NCBI RefSeq assembly: GCF_001984195.1
Contig: NZ_MTQN01000011.1
Location: 248,001-312,000, forward strand
DNA from: Kribbella sp. ALI-6-A
GTDB lineage: Bacteria > Actinomycetota > Actinomycetes > Propionibacteriales > Kribbellaceae
Length of the DNA: 64,000 bases
Direction of reading: 5' to 3'
Position numbers and translations under genes: made by a program. Below the pieces are notes generated by a model. That model was not told where the DNA came from, ran no database searches, and saw only the letters and a program-made list of their open reading frames with translations. The first letter of the stretch is position 1; each line of letters begins with the position of its first letter. Positions 32,198 to 40,459 of the stretch are shown in pieces.

Positions 32198-33927
32198 GCC
32201 GCCTCCTCCGCGGACCGCTGGGACTCGACGATCTCGACGTACGTCGGGCAGCTCTGGAGCAGCTCGTCGTGCCGGCCGATCCCGACGATCGCGCCGTCCT
32301 CGAGCACGACGATCTGGTCGGCGTCGATGATGGTCGAGACCCGCTGGGCGACGATCACCACGCAGGCGTCGGCGGTGACCGGCGCGAGCGCGGCCCGCAG
32401 CCGGGCGTCGGTAGCCAGGTCGAGCGCGGAGAACGAGTCGTCGAACAGGTAGATCTCGGGTTTGCGGACCAGCGCGCGGGCGATCGCCAGCCGTTGCCGC
32501 TGGCCACCGGACACGTTGGTGCCGCCCTGGGAGATCGGCGCGTTCAGCTGCTCGGGCATCGCCTCGACGAAGTCCTTGCCCTGGGCAATCTCCAGCGCCT
32601 GCCACAACTCCTCGTCGGTGGCGTCGGGGTTGCCGTAGCGCAGGTTGCTGGCGACCGTGCCGGAGAACAGGTACGGGCGTTGCGGGACCAGCCCGATCCG
32701 CCGCCACAGCGCCTGCGGCTCGATCTCGCGCACGTCGATGCCGTCCACCAGCACCCGTCCCGCGGTCGCGTCGAACAGTCGCGGGACGAGCGAGACCAGC
32801 GTCGTCTTGCCGGCGCCCGTGCTGCCGATCACCGCCGTGGTCTGCCCGGGTGACGCCGAGAAGCTGAGGTCGCGCAGGACCGGCTCGGCCGCCCCGGGGT
32901 ACTGGAAGCCCGCCTTGTCGAAGACCAGCTCGCCGCGCCCGGTGAACGTCGTGATCGGCGTGACCGGCGGGACGACCGTCGACTCGGTGTTCAGCACCTC
33001 GCTGATCCGGTCGGCGCAGACCGCGGCCCGCGGCACCATGATCATCACGAACGTCGCCATCATCACCGAGAACAAAATCTGGATCAGGTAGCTGATGAAG
33101 GCGGTCAGCTGGCCGACCTGCATCGCGCCGCTTTCCACCCGGGTGGCGCCGAACCACAGCACGGCCACGGTGGACGCGTTGAGGATCAGCATCACGACCG
33201 GGAAGACCAGCGCCATCAACCGGCCGGCCCGGACCGCGGTGTCGGTCACGTTCGCGTTCGCCTCGCCGAAGCGCGCGGTCTCGTGCGGCTCGCGGACGAA
33301 GGCGCGGACCACCCGGATGCCGGTGATCTGCTCGCGCAGCACCCGGTTCACGCTGTCGATGTTCACCTGCATCTTGCGGAACTGCGGAACCATCCGGCTC
33401 GCGATCAGCCCGATCGAGGCGGCCAGCAGCGGGACGGCGACGGCGACCAGCCACGACAGCCCGACGTCCTCGCGGACCGCGGCGACGATGCCGCCGACCA
33501 TCGTGATCGGCGCGGCCACCAGCATCGTGCAGGAGGTGACCACCAGCATCTGGACCTGGGTGACGTCGTTGGTGCTGCGCGAGATCAGGGTCGGCGCCCC
33601 GAACTGGTTCACCTCGCGGGCGGAGAACTGGCCGACCTGGTGGAAGACCGCGGCCCGGACGTCGCGGCCGAACAGCGCCGCGGTCTTGGCGCCGAAGTAC
33701 ACGGCGAACACGGTGCACAGGATCTGCACCACGCTGACACCGAGCATCCAGCCACCGTTCTCGACGATGTAGCCGGTGTCGCCCTTGGCCACGCCGTTGT
33801 CGATGATGTCGGCGTTCAGGCTGGGCAGGTAGAGGGAGGCGATCGTCCCGACGAACTGCAGGACGACCACCAGGGTCAGGTTGCCGGCGTACGGACGCAG
33901 GTGCGTGCGTAACAGGCGAAGAAGCAT
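32194..33927 (-). CDS. ABC exporter half-transporter (degenerate-site partner)
   Basis: First half of the exporter, 577 residues, with six membrane helices and one ATPase domain. Walker A GSTGAGKTT and signature VSGGQRQ are intact, but Walker B reads YLFDDSFSALD, with Asp where the catalytic Glu is expected. This is the known hallmark of one half of heterodimeric exporters such as LmrCD or TM287/288, where only one site hydrolyses ATP fast. The start codon shares one base with the TetR stop (TGATG), so regulator and exporter are co-expressed. Confidence 0.94.
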   Translation of the reverse strand: MLLRLLRTHLRPYAGNLTLVVVLQFVGTIASLYLPSLNADIIDNGVAKGDTGYIVENGGWMLGVSVVQILCTVFAVYFGAKTAALFGRDVRAAVFHQVGQFSAREVNQFGAPTLISRSTNDVTQVQMLVVTSCTMLVAAPITMVGGIVAAVREDVGLSWLVAVAVPLLAASIGLIASRMVPQFRKMQVNIDSVNRVLREQITGIRVVRAFVREPHETARFGEANANVTDTAVRAGRLMALVFPVVMLILNASTVAVLWFGATRVESGAMQVGQLTAFISYLIQILFSVMMATFVMIMVPRAAVCADRISEVLNTESTVVPPVTPITTFTGRGELVFDKAGFQYPGAAEPVLRDLSFSASPGQTTAVIGSTGAGKTTLVSLVPRLFDATAGRVLVDGIDVREIEPQALWRRIGLVPQRPYLFSGTVASNLRYGNPDATDEELWQALEIAQGKDFVEAMPEQLNAPISQGGTNVSGGQRQRLAIARALVRKPEIYLFDDSFSALDLATDARLRAALAPVTADACVVIVAQRVSTIIDADQIVVLEDGAIVGIGRHDELLQSCPTYVEIVESQRSAEEAA

Positions 33928-34532
33928 CAGGCATCCCCAAGGTGGTGAAGGCGGACACCGTCGAGGGCGAAGTCGACGATCTCCTCGGCGGTCATCGGCC
34001 GACCGTCCGAAATCAATGGGTGGGTGGCGGAGAAGGTGACCAGCCGCAGGCGGCGCACCACCTCCTCGGGCGGGACCCGGAACAGGTCGGCGTCCGGCCG
34101 GAGCAGATCGGTGAAGATCCGGTCGGCCTGCTCGGCGTCGGCCTTGCGCCTGGCCATGTCCTCGGCGTCAGCCTCGCTGGGCTGCGGCGGCCTTTGCAGC
34201 CGCAGCGCGAACATCAGCTTGAAGACCGCCCGCAGCCGGTCCTGACCGACCTCCACCGCCGCGATCATCCGCTCGCGCAGCGGCAGGTCCGGGTCGACCT
34301 GACGCAGGCTCTCCAGCAGCGGCGCGGAGTCGAAGGCGGTGCGGACCGCGGCGTCGATCAGCGCGTCCTTGCTGCCGAACGCGCGGAAGATCGTGCCCTC
34401 CGCGACGCCGGCCGCTTCCGCGATCTGGCGGGTGCTCACATCGGTGCCGTGCTCCTCCAGCAGGGGCAGCACGGCGGCGACGATCGCGGCACGGCGTTCG
34501 TCGGGGGGCATCGGGGTGGCTCGCGGACTCAC
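33927..34532 (-). CDS. TetR-family regulator of the heterodimeric exporter
   Basis: 201 residues. Helix-turn-helix in the first 55 residues (VSTRQIAEAAGVAEGTIFRA and FGSKDALIDA), then a helical ligand domain. The GTG at 34532 is chosen because a TAGTCT box (34540-34545 on the minus strand) lies 7 bases upstream; a farther GTG sits inside the operator. An 18-bp perfect palindrome next to the -10 box suggests that it represses itself and the downstream exporter pair. Confidence 0.9.
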   Translation of the reverse strand: MSPRATPMPPDERRAAIVAAVLPLLEEHGTDVSTRQIAEAAGVAEGTIFRAFGSKDALIDAAVRTAFDSAPLLESLRQVDPDLPLRERMIAAVEVGQDRLRAVFKLMFALRLQRPPQPSEADAEDMARRKADAEQADRIFTDLLRPDADLFRVPPEEVVRRLRLVTFSATHPLISDGRPMTAEEIVDFALDGVRLHHLGDA

Positions 34533-34547
34533 CCGGCCGAGACTAAC

Positions 34548-34565
34548 TGAGTGAGTACTCACTCA
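34548..34565. promoter_or_regulatory. TetR operator, perfect 18-bp palindrome
   Basis: TGAGTGAGTACTCACTCA, perfect over all 18 bases, lies immediately upstream of the -10 box of the TetR-exporter operon. Its size and symmetry are typical of TetR-family operators, and its position fits autorepression. Confidence 0.8.
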
Positions 34566-34578
34566 CAACTATGTTTTC

Positions 34579-35334
34579 CTACCGGTCGGCGAGCAGCGCG
34601 GCGATACCGTCCAGAACCCGGGCGAGACCGAAAGCGAATCCGTGCTCGGAGTCGTAGGCCGCGTCGAACTCCTCCCCGACCGCGGTCCCGACCCGGCTGG
34701 CGAGCGGGAACTTCTGCGCGTCGCCGATCTTGTCCAGCAACGGCGCGTGCGCCAGCCACCAGTCCTTGTCGGTGATGCCGGACGACTGGATCACCCGCTT
34801 GGCGTCGACGGCACTCCGGACGGCGCCGTGCACGTAGCCGTTGACCAGCGCGACCGCGGCGTCCATCTCGACGTCGGTCAGGCCGATCCCCTCGACCGCT
34901 TCCAGCTCGTACTCGTACTTCGCCATCAGTCCCGGACCCAACGGCGGCCGGCTGCTCGCGACGTACAGCAGCCACGGGTGCCGCAGGTAGAGCTCGCGGT
35001 TCTGCAGCGCGACCGCCTCCAGCTTGGCGCGCCAGTCGCCGTCGACCGGGCGGCGCGCGAACTCGCCGTACACGCTGTCGAGCATCACGTCGAGCAACTC
35101 GGCCTTGCCCGGCACGTACCGGTACAGCGTCATCGCGCCGACGCCGAGCTCGTCGGCGACCCGGCGCATCGACAGCGCGGCGAGGCCCTCGACGTCGGCG
35201 ATCCGGACCGCAGCCGCGACCACCTGGTCGACGGTGAGCCCGGGTTTCGGCCCGCGGGTCGGCTTGGACTGCAGTCCCCAGAGCAGCTCCAGGCTCTTCG
35301 CGGGATCGCCGGCACCGCTGTACTCGGAATTCAT
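34579..35334 (-). CDS. TetR-family regulator with TetR_C-type ligand domain
   Basis: 251 residues. The helix-turn-helix starts near residue 33: LTVDQVVAAAVRIADVEGLA, MRRVADELGVGAMTLYRYV. The C-terminal part resembles the tetracycline-repressor C domain (LYLRHPWLLYVASSRPPLGP). ATG start MNSEYSG at 35334. It diverges from the single ABC exporter at 35507; the short palindrome at 35378-35388 in the spacer is a candidate operator. It lies upstream of the other TetR gene but in a separate transcript, because the 18-bp operator lies between them. Confidence 0.9.
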   Translation of the reverse strand: MNSEYSGAGDPAKSLELLWGLQSKPTRGPKPGLTVDQVVAAAVRIADVEGLAALSMRRVADELGVGAMTLYRYVPGKAELLDVMLDSVYGEFARRPVDGDWRAKLEAVALQNRELYLRHPWLLYVASSRPPLGPGLMAKYEYELEAVEGIGLTDVEMDAAVALVNGYVHGAVRSAVDAKRVIQSSGITDKDWWLAHAPLLDKIGDAQKFPLASRVGTAVGEEFDAAYDSEHGFAFGLARVLDGIAALLADR

Positions 35335-35377
35335 GTGCGTGATTCTCTCCGACTGGCTACACTCCAGCGACTACCCC

Positions 35378-35388
35378 GTACAGCGTAC
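35378..35388. promoter_or_regulatory. Short GTAC palindrome, candidate operator of second TetR gene
   Basis: GTACAGCGTAC lies 44 bases upstream of the TetR_C-type gene and 16 bases before the MerR-like promoter. It is short, so weak evidence alone. Confidence 0.35.
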
Positions 35389-35403
35389 CCAGTATGGCGA
35401 GGG

Positions 35404-35434
35404 TTGACCTCTAGTTAAGTCGAGGTCCTACCGT
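35404..35434 (+). promoter_or_regulatory. Promoter with 19-bp spacer and MerR/SoxR-like palindrome
   Basis: TTGACC (35404-35409) and TACCGT (35429-35434) are separated by exactly 19 bases, the over-long spacing used by MerR-family activators. Within it lies a 22-bp palindrome (35406-35427) with arms GACCTC and GAGGTC and central TAGTTAAGTC, agreeing with the SoxR-type palindrome CCTCAAGTTAACTTGAGG at most positions. It directs the ABC exporter at 35507. No MerR-type gene is in the window. Confidence 0.6.
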
Positions 35435-35506
35435 CGTCGGAAAGTGTCGGTGGTCCGCGGGACCATCGGCACACCCTGGCCGACCGAGCATGTCCGGAGC
35501 ACAGCC

Positions 35507-37405
35507 GTGAGCATGGAAATGACCGCGTGGAACTCGCTGTACCACGCGATGCACGCACAGGACGAGAAACGTCCCTTCTCCAAGGAGACCCTGCGCCGGA
35601 TCCTGGCCTTCGCGCGGCCGCACCGCAAGCTGCTGATCACGTTCCTCGTGCTCAGTACGGCGGCCGCCGTACTGGCCGTCGCGACGCCGGTGCTGGCCGG
35701 TGAGGTGGTCGACGCGATCGTCAAGGGCCGGTCGGTCGAGCTGGTGGCCTGGCTGGCCGGGCTGATCGCGGTGATCGCGGTCGCCGAGGCCGCGATCAGC
35801 CTGTTCACCCGCTGGCTGTCGGCGCGGATCGGCGAAGGTCTGATCCTCGATCTGCGCACGGCGGTCTTCGACCACATCCAGAAGATGCCGATCGCGTTCT
35901 TCACCCGGACCCGGACCGGCGCGCTGGTCTCCCGGCTGAACAACGACGTGATCGGCGCGCAGCGGGCGTTCAGCGACACGCTGTCCGGCGTCGTGAGCAA
36001 CCTGGTGATGCTGGTCCTCACGCTCGTGGTGATGCTCAGGGTGTCGTGGCAGATCACGTTGCTCGCGCTGGTACTGCTGCCGGTGTTCGTGATCCCGGCG
36101 CGCCGGATGGGCACCAAGCTGGCCGCGCTGGAGCGGGAGGCGGCCAACTACAACGCGACCATGAGCACGCAGATGACCGAGCGGTTCTCGGCGCCGGGCG
36201 CGACCCTGGTCAAGCTGTTCGGCCGGCCGGTGCGGGAGTCCAAGGAGTTCGCCGTCCGGGCGAGCCGGGTGCGCGACATCGGCGTCCGGACCGCGATGGT
36301 GCAGTGGGTGTTCGTCACCGCGCTGACGCTGGTCTCCGCGCTCGCGCTGGCGGTCGTCTACGGACTCGGCGGGTTCTACGCGCTGCGCGACCAGCTGGAC
36401 GCCGGCGCCGTCGTGTCGATGGCACTGCTGCTCACCCGGCTGTACGCGCCGCTGACCGCGCTGGCCAGCGCCCGGCTCGAGGTGATGACCGCGCTGGTCA
36501 GCTTCGAGCGGGTCTTCGAGGTGCTCGACCTCAAGCCGCTGATCCAGGAGAAGCCGGACGCCCGGCGGGTTCCGGACGGCCCGGTGACGGTGGAGTTCGA
36601 CGACGTACGGTTCGCCTACCCGTCGGCGGACAAGGTGTCGCTGGCCTCGCTCGAGGAGGTCGCCAAGCTCGACAACCGCGGCGGCGAGGAAGTTTTGCAC
36701 GGGGTGTCGTTCCGCGCCGAGCCGGGGCAGATGGTCGCCTTGGTGGGCACGTCCGGCGCCGGCAAGTCGACGATCGCGCAGCTCATCCCCCGCCTGTACG
36801 ACGTGGACTCCGGAGCCGTGCGACTCAGCGGCGTCGACGTCCGGGACCTGACGGCCGAGTCCTTGCGGGAGACGCTCGGCATGGTGACGCAGGACGGGCA
36901 CCTCTTCCACGACAGCATCCGGGAGAACCTGCTGCTGGCCCGGCCGGAGGCAACCGAGGACGAGCTGTGGGACGCGCTCACCCGGGCGCGGCTCGGCGAC
37001 CTGATCCGGTCGTTGCCGGACCAGCTGGACACGGTGGTCGGCGAGCGTGGGTACCGCTTGTCCGGTGGTGAGCGGCAGCGGCTGACGATCGCGCGACTGC
37101 TGCTCGCGCAGCCGCGGGTGGTCATCCTCGACGAGGCGACCGCCGCGCTGGACTCGACCTCGGAGGCCGCGGTCCAGGCCGCGCTGGCAGAGGCGCTGGC
37201 CGGGCGCACGGCCGTGGTCATCGCACACCGGTTGTCGACGATCCGGGCTGCCGATCTGATCCTCGTGGTCGAGGCGGGCGTGGTCGTCGAGCGCGGCACG
37301 CACGCGGAATTGCTGGCGATGGGCGGGCGGTACGAGGAGTTGTACCGGACGCAGTTCGACCAGCCGCCGGCGGAGGACCAGGCGGTGGTCGTCGGGGCGT
37401 CGTGA
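35507..37405 (+). CDS. ABC exporter, homodimeric type (fused membrane and ATPase domains)
   Basis: 632 residues: N-terminal cytoplasmic helix, six membrane segments (from LLITFLVLSTAAAVLAV), then an ATPase domain with Walker A GTSGAGKST, signature LSGGERQ, Walker B VVILDEATAALD (catalytic Glu present) and the His switch VIAHRLST. A complete ATPase site suggests a homodimer. The GTG at 35507 follows GGAG by 8 bases; an in-frame GTG at 35444, ten bases after the -10 box, would add 21 residues. Export of a drug or redox-active compound fits the promoter type (inference). Confidence 0.92.
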   Translation: MSMEMTAWNSLYHAMHAQDEKRPFSKETLRRILAFARPHRKLLITFLVLSTAAAVLAVATPVLAGEVVDAIVKGRSVELVAWLAGLIAVIAVAEAAISLFTRWLSARIGEGLILDLRTAVFDHIQKMPIAFFTRTRTGALVSRLNNDVIGAQRAFSDTLSGVVSNLVMLVLTLVVMLRVSWQITLLALVLLPVFVIPARRMGTKLAALEREAANYNATMSTQMTERFSAPGATLVKLFGRPVRESKEFAVRASRVRDIGVRTAMVQWVFVTALTLVSALALAVVYGLGGFYALRDQLDAGAVVSMALLLTRLYAPLTALASARLEVMTALVSFERVFEVLDLKPLIQEKPDARRVPDGPVTVEFDDVRFAYPSADKVSLASLEEVAKLDNRGGEEVLHGVSFRAEPGQMVALVGTSGAGKSTIAQLIPRLYDVDSGAVRLSGVDVRDLTAESLRETLGMVTQDGHLFHDSIRENLLLARPEATEDELWDALTRARLGDLIRSLPDQLDTVVGERGYRLSGGERQRLTIARLLLAQPRVVILDEATAALDSTSEAAVQAALAEALAGRTAVVIAHRLSTIRAADLILVVEAGVVVERGTHAELLAMGGRYEELYRTQFDQPPAEDQAVVVGAS

Positions 37406-37410
37406 GGGGA

Positions 37411-37449
37411 ACGTCGTACCACGCCGGGAGAATCCGGCGGGTACGACGT
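37411..37449 (+). terminator. Hairpin terminator after the single ABC exporter
   Basis: Outer stem ACGTCGTACC/GGTACGACGT and inner stem GCCGG/CCGGC, starting 5 bases after the stop. Confidence 0.75.
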
Positions 37450-37516
37450 ACGCGCTGCTCGGTGCGGCGCAGTGCAGGCCCGGCGGGGTGGGTGATCGCG
37501 AGGAAGGTGTGCGGGG

Positions 37517-40459
37517 TTGGTAGTGGCAGCTGGGATTTCGGCTGAAGTTGCACGTCTGGTGGCTGTCTTCCGGCCCGCCGATCCACCACGGTCCGGGACC
37601 GTCGCGTTCTGGTCCCCCGACGAGTCACCGCTGCCTCTTGGCGTCGGCGAGCACATCGACCTTCAGGTGGTCGCTGCGGTCGACGGTGGAATCGAGCAGC
37701 GGGTCGTCCGCGCGGTCGAGCTGCCGGTGAGCGACGTGGTTTCCGTCCTCGGGCGCGCGCGCAAGACTGCCGGCGCCCACGCGTCGGTCAGCTTCTGGGG
37801 CGCGGTGTCGCTCGTCGCGCTCCAACTGGTTGCGCGCGGCCGGCTGCTCCCCGGCGTGTCCCCCGCCGGGCACGACGCCTGGCGCGCCGGCCCGTACGAC
37901 CAGCCCGACGTCGAGCGAGTGCTGCAACTCGCCGAGGCGATGCCGCCCGAAGCCAGATCCGTCCCGCTGGCCCAAGGCTCCCCCGCTCGCACAGCGGTCG
38001 GCGCACCTGCACCCCAAGGCTCGCCGGAAACGCACCAGGCAACCGCTCTGCCTGGCGACGACAGCACCGGCGAGGTGCGGCTGCCGGTCGCCGAAGACCT
38101 CGTGCGCGCGTTTCTCGACGCGGTCGCCGACGGAATGCCCCGCTCGGCCGCGGCGCCGAAGGCACACGGCACCGACCTGTTCACCGCGAAGGCGCCCCAG
38201 CGGGCCGAGCGGTTGCGGTCGTGGGCCGACGAGGTGTCGGCGGGCCTCGACACCGGCGTCCGGATCTCGCTGCGGATCGACCTGATCGAAGGCGGGCACG
38301 AGCTCGCGCCGGACGCCGATGACGAGATCGGCGGTGCACACCGGCTCGGATTCCGGGCCAACGTGCAGCTGCACAGCCTGCAGGATCCGACCCTGGTGCG
38401 CGACGCGGCGGACGTCTGGGCCGGCGACGTCCCGGGATTCGGGCCGCGGGCAAGGATCGACGCGACGCTGGCGATCCGCCGCGCTGCCCGCGTCTGGCCT
38501 CCGCTGCAGCAGTTGCTCGACGCCGCCGTACCGGATCGGATGGAGCTGACCGACGAGGAGGTCGCCGGACTGCTGGCGACCGGGGCGCAGCGGCTCGCGG
38601 CGGCCGGCGTCGACCTGCACTGGCCGCGCAGCCTCGGCCGCGCGCTGACCGCGCGGGCCGCGATCACGACCACGCCGGACACTGCCCCGTCCGACCTGCC
38701 GGGCTTCTTCTCCGGCGGCAGCACGCTCGACTTCAGCTGGCAGGTTGCTCTGGGCAATGATCCGCTGACCGGTGAGGAGATGGACCGGCTGGCGGAGGCG
38801 ACCCGCCCGGTGGTCCGGTTGCGCGACCAGTGGATGCTGGTCGACCCCGAGCTGGCCCGCAAGGCCCGCGAACGCATTCTCAAGCCCGTCACCGCGATCG
38901 ACGCGCTCGGCGCCGCGCTCACCGGCACGGCCGAGATCGACGGGAAGCACGTCGCGGTGACGCCGACGAAATGGCTCGACGACCTGCGCGCCCGGATTGC
39001 CGATCCGGACCGCTCCGACGACCTGCTCGAAGCGCCTGCGGGCCTTCAGGCGACGCTGCGGGACTATCAGCTGCGCGGTCTGCAGTGGCTGAACCGCATG
39101 ACCTCGCTCGGCCTCGGCGGGTGCCTCGCCGACGACATGGGTCTGGGCAAGACGATCACGTTGATCTCACTGCACCTGCACCGGCAGACCAGCGAGCAGA
39201 CCGCGGGCCCGACCCTGGTCGTCTGCCCGGCATCTCTGCTCGGCAACTGGGAGCGAGAAATCCACAAGTTCGCGCCCGGTACGCCGGTCCGCCGTTTCCA
39301 CGGGACCAGCCGCTCGCTCGACGACGCCGACACCGGGTTCGTGCTGACGACGTACGGGACGCTGCGGCGGGACGCGAAGAAGCTCGCCGATCACCGGTGG
39401 GGCCTGCTGGTCGCCGACGAGGCCCAGCACGTGAAGAACCCGTCCTCCGGGACAGCCAAGGCTCTGCGCACGGTCCCGGCGATGGCCCGCGTCGCCCTCA
39501 CCGGTACGCCGGTCGAGAACAACCTGTCCGAGCTCTGGGCGATCCTCGACTGGACGACACCGGGACTGCTCGGCCGGCTCGGCACGTTCCGCAGCCGCTG
39601 GGCGACGCCGATCGAGGCCGACAAGGACCAGGAGGTCGCCGACCGGCTGGCCACGCTGGTCCGCCCGTTCCTGCTGCGCCGCCGCAAGTCCGATCCCGGC
39701 ATCGCGCCCGAGCTGCCGCCGAAGACCGAAACCGACCAGACCGTCTCGCTGACTCGCGAGCAGGCCGTGCTGTACGAGGCGACGGTGCGCGAGCTGATGG
39801 ACGCCGTCCGGGCCAGCGACGCGATGGCCCGGCGCGGACTGATCGTCAAGCTGCTGACCGGCCTCAAACAGATCTGCAACCACCCGGCGCAGTACCTGAA
39901 GGAGCCGGCCGGCGCGAAGCTCACCGGCCGCTCGGGCAAGCTCGAGCTGCTGGACGAACTGCTCGGCACGATCCTCGCCGAGGACGGCGCGGTGCTGGTC
40001 TTCACCCAGTACGTCGCGATGGCGCGGCTGCTCGAACAGCATCTCGCCGACCGTGGCGTCGCCACCGAACTGCTGCACGGCGGTACGCCGGTGCGCAAGC
40101 GCGAGCAGATGGTCGAGCGGTTCCAGGCCGGCGAGGTGCCGGTGTTCCTGCTGTCGCTCAAGGCCGCCGGGACCGGGCTGAACCTGACGCGTGCGGACCA
40201 CGTCGTGCACTTCGACCGCTGGTGGAACCCGGCGGTCGAGGACCAGGCCACCGACCGGGCCTACCGGATCGGCCAGACCCGGCCGGTGCAGGTCCACCGG
40301 TTGATTGCCGAGGGCACCATCGAGGACCGGATCGCGGCGATGCTGTCGAGCAAACGCGCCCTCGCGGATGCCGTCCTGACGGCCGGTGAGGCGGCGCTGA
40401 CCGAGCTGTCCGATGCCGAGCTGGCCGATCTGGTCGAGTTGCGAGGTGGGGTGCGATGA
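37517..40459 (+). CDS. SNF2-family DEAD/DEAH-type helicase
   Basis: A Swi2/Snf2 ATPase of 980 residues that moves on double-stranded DNA or remodels bound protein. The N-terminal 500 residues are a poorly characterised extension. The two-lobe motor follows: motif I ADDMGLGKTITLI, motif II DEAQHVKN, motif III ALTGTPVENNLSELW, motifs V-VI LKAAGTGLNLTRADHVVHFD and RAYRIGQTRPV. The TTG at 37517 follows AGGAAGG by 9 bases; a GTG two codons later is also possible. It overlaps the SWIM gene downstream (ATGA). The pair recurs in actinobacteria with no settled role; chromosome repair or defence are possibilities. Confidence 0.92.
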   Translation: MVVAAGISAEVARLVAVFRPADPPRSGTVAFWSPDESPLPLGVGEHIDLQVVAAVDGGIEQRVVRAVELPVSDVVSVLGRARKTAGAHASVSFWGAVSLVALQLVARGRLLPGVSPAGHDAWRAGPYDQPDVERVLQLAEAMPPEARSVPLAQGSPARTAVGAPAPQGSPETHQATALPGDDSTGEVRLPVAEDLVRAFLDAVADGMPRSAAAPKAHGTDLFTAKAPQRAERLRSWADEVSAGLDTGVRISLRIDLIEGGHELAPDADDEIGGAHRLGFRANVQLHSLQDPTLVRDAADVWAGDVPGFGPRARIDATLAIRRAARVWPPLQQLLDAAVPDRMELTDEEVAGLLATGAQRLAAAGVDLHWPRSLGRALTARAAITTTPDTAPSDLPGFFSGGSTLDFSWQVALGNDPLTGEEMDRLAEATRPVVRLRDQWMLVDPELARKARERILKPVTAIDALGAALTGTAEIDGKHVAVTPTKWLDDLRARIADPDRSDDLLEAPAGLQATLRDYQLRGLQWLNRMTSLGLGGCLADDMGLGKTITLISLHLHRQTSEQTAGPTLVVCPASLLGNWEREIHKFAPGTPVRRFHGTSRSLDDADTGFVLTTYGTLRRDAKKLADHRWGLLVADEAQHVKNPSSGTAKALRTVPAMARVALTGTPVENNLSELWAILDWTTPGLLGRLGTFRSRWATPIEADKDQEVADRLATLVRPFLLRRRKSDPGIAPELPPKTETDQTVSLTREQAVLYEATVRELMDAVRASDAMARRGLIVKLLTGLKQICNHPAQYLKEPAGAKLTGRSGKLELLDELLGTILAEDGAVLVFTQYVAMARLLEQHLADRGVATELLHGGTPVRKREQMVERFQAGEVPVFLLSLKAAGTGLNLTRADHVVHFDRWWNPAVEDQATDRAYRIGQTRPVQVHRLIAEGTIEDRIAAMLSSKRALADAVLTAGEAALTELSDAELADLVELRGGVR

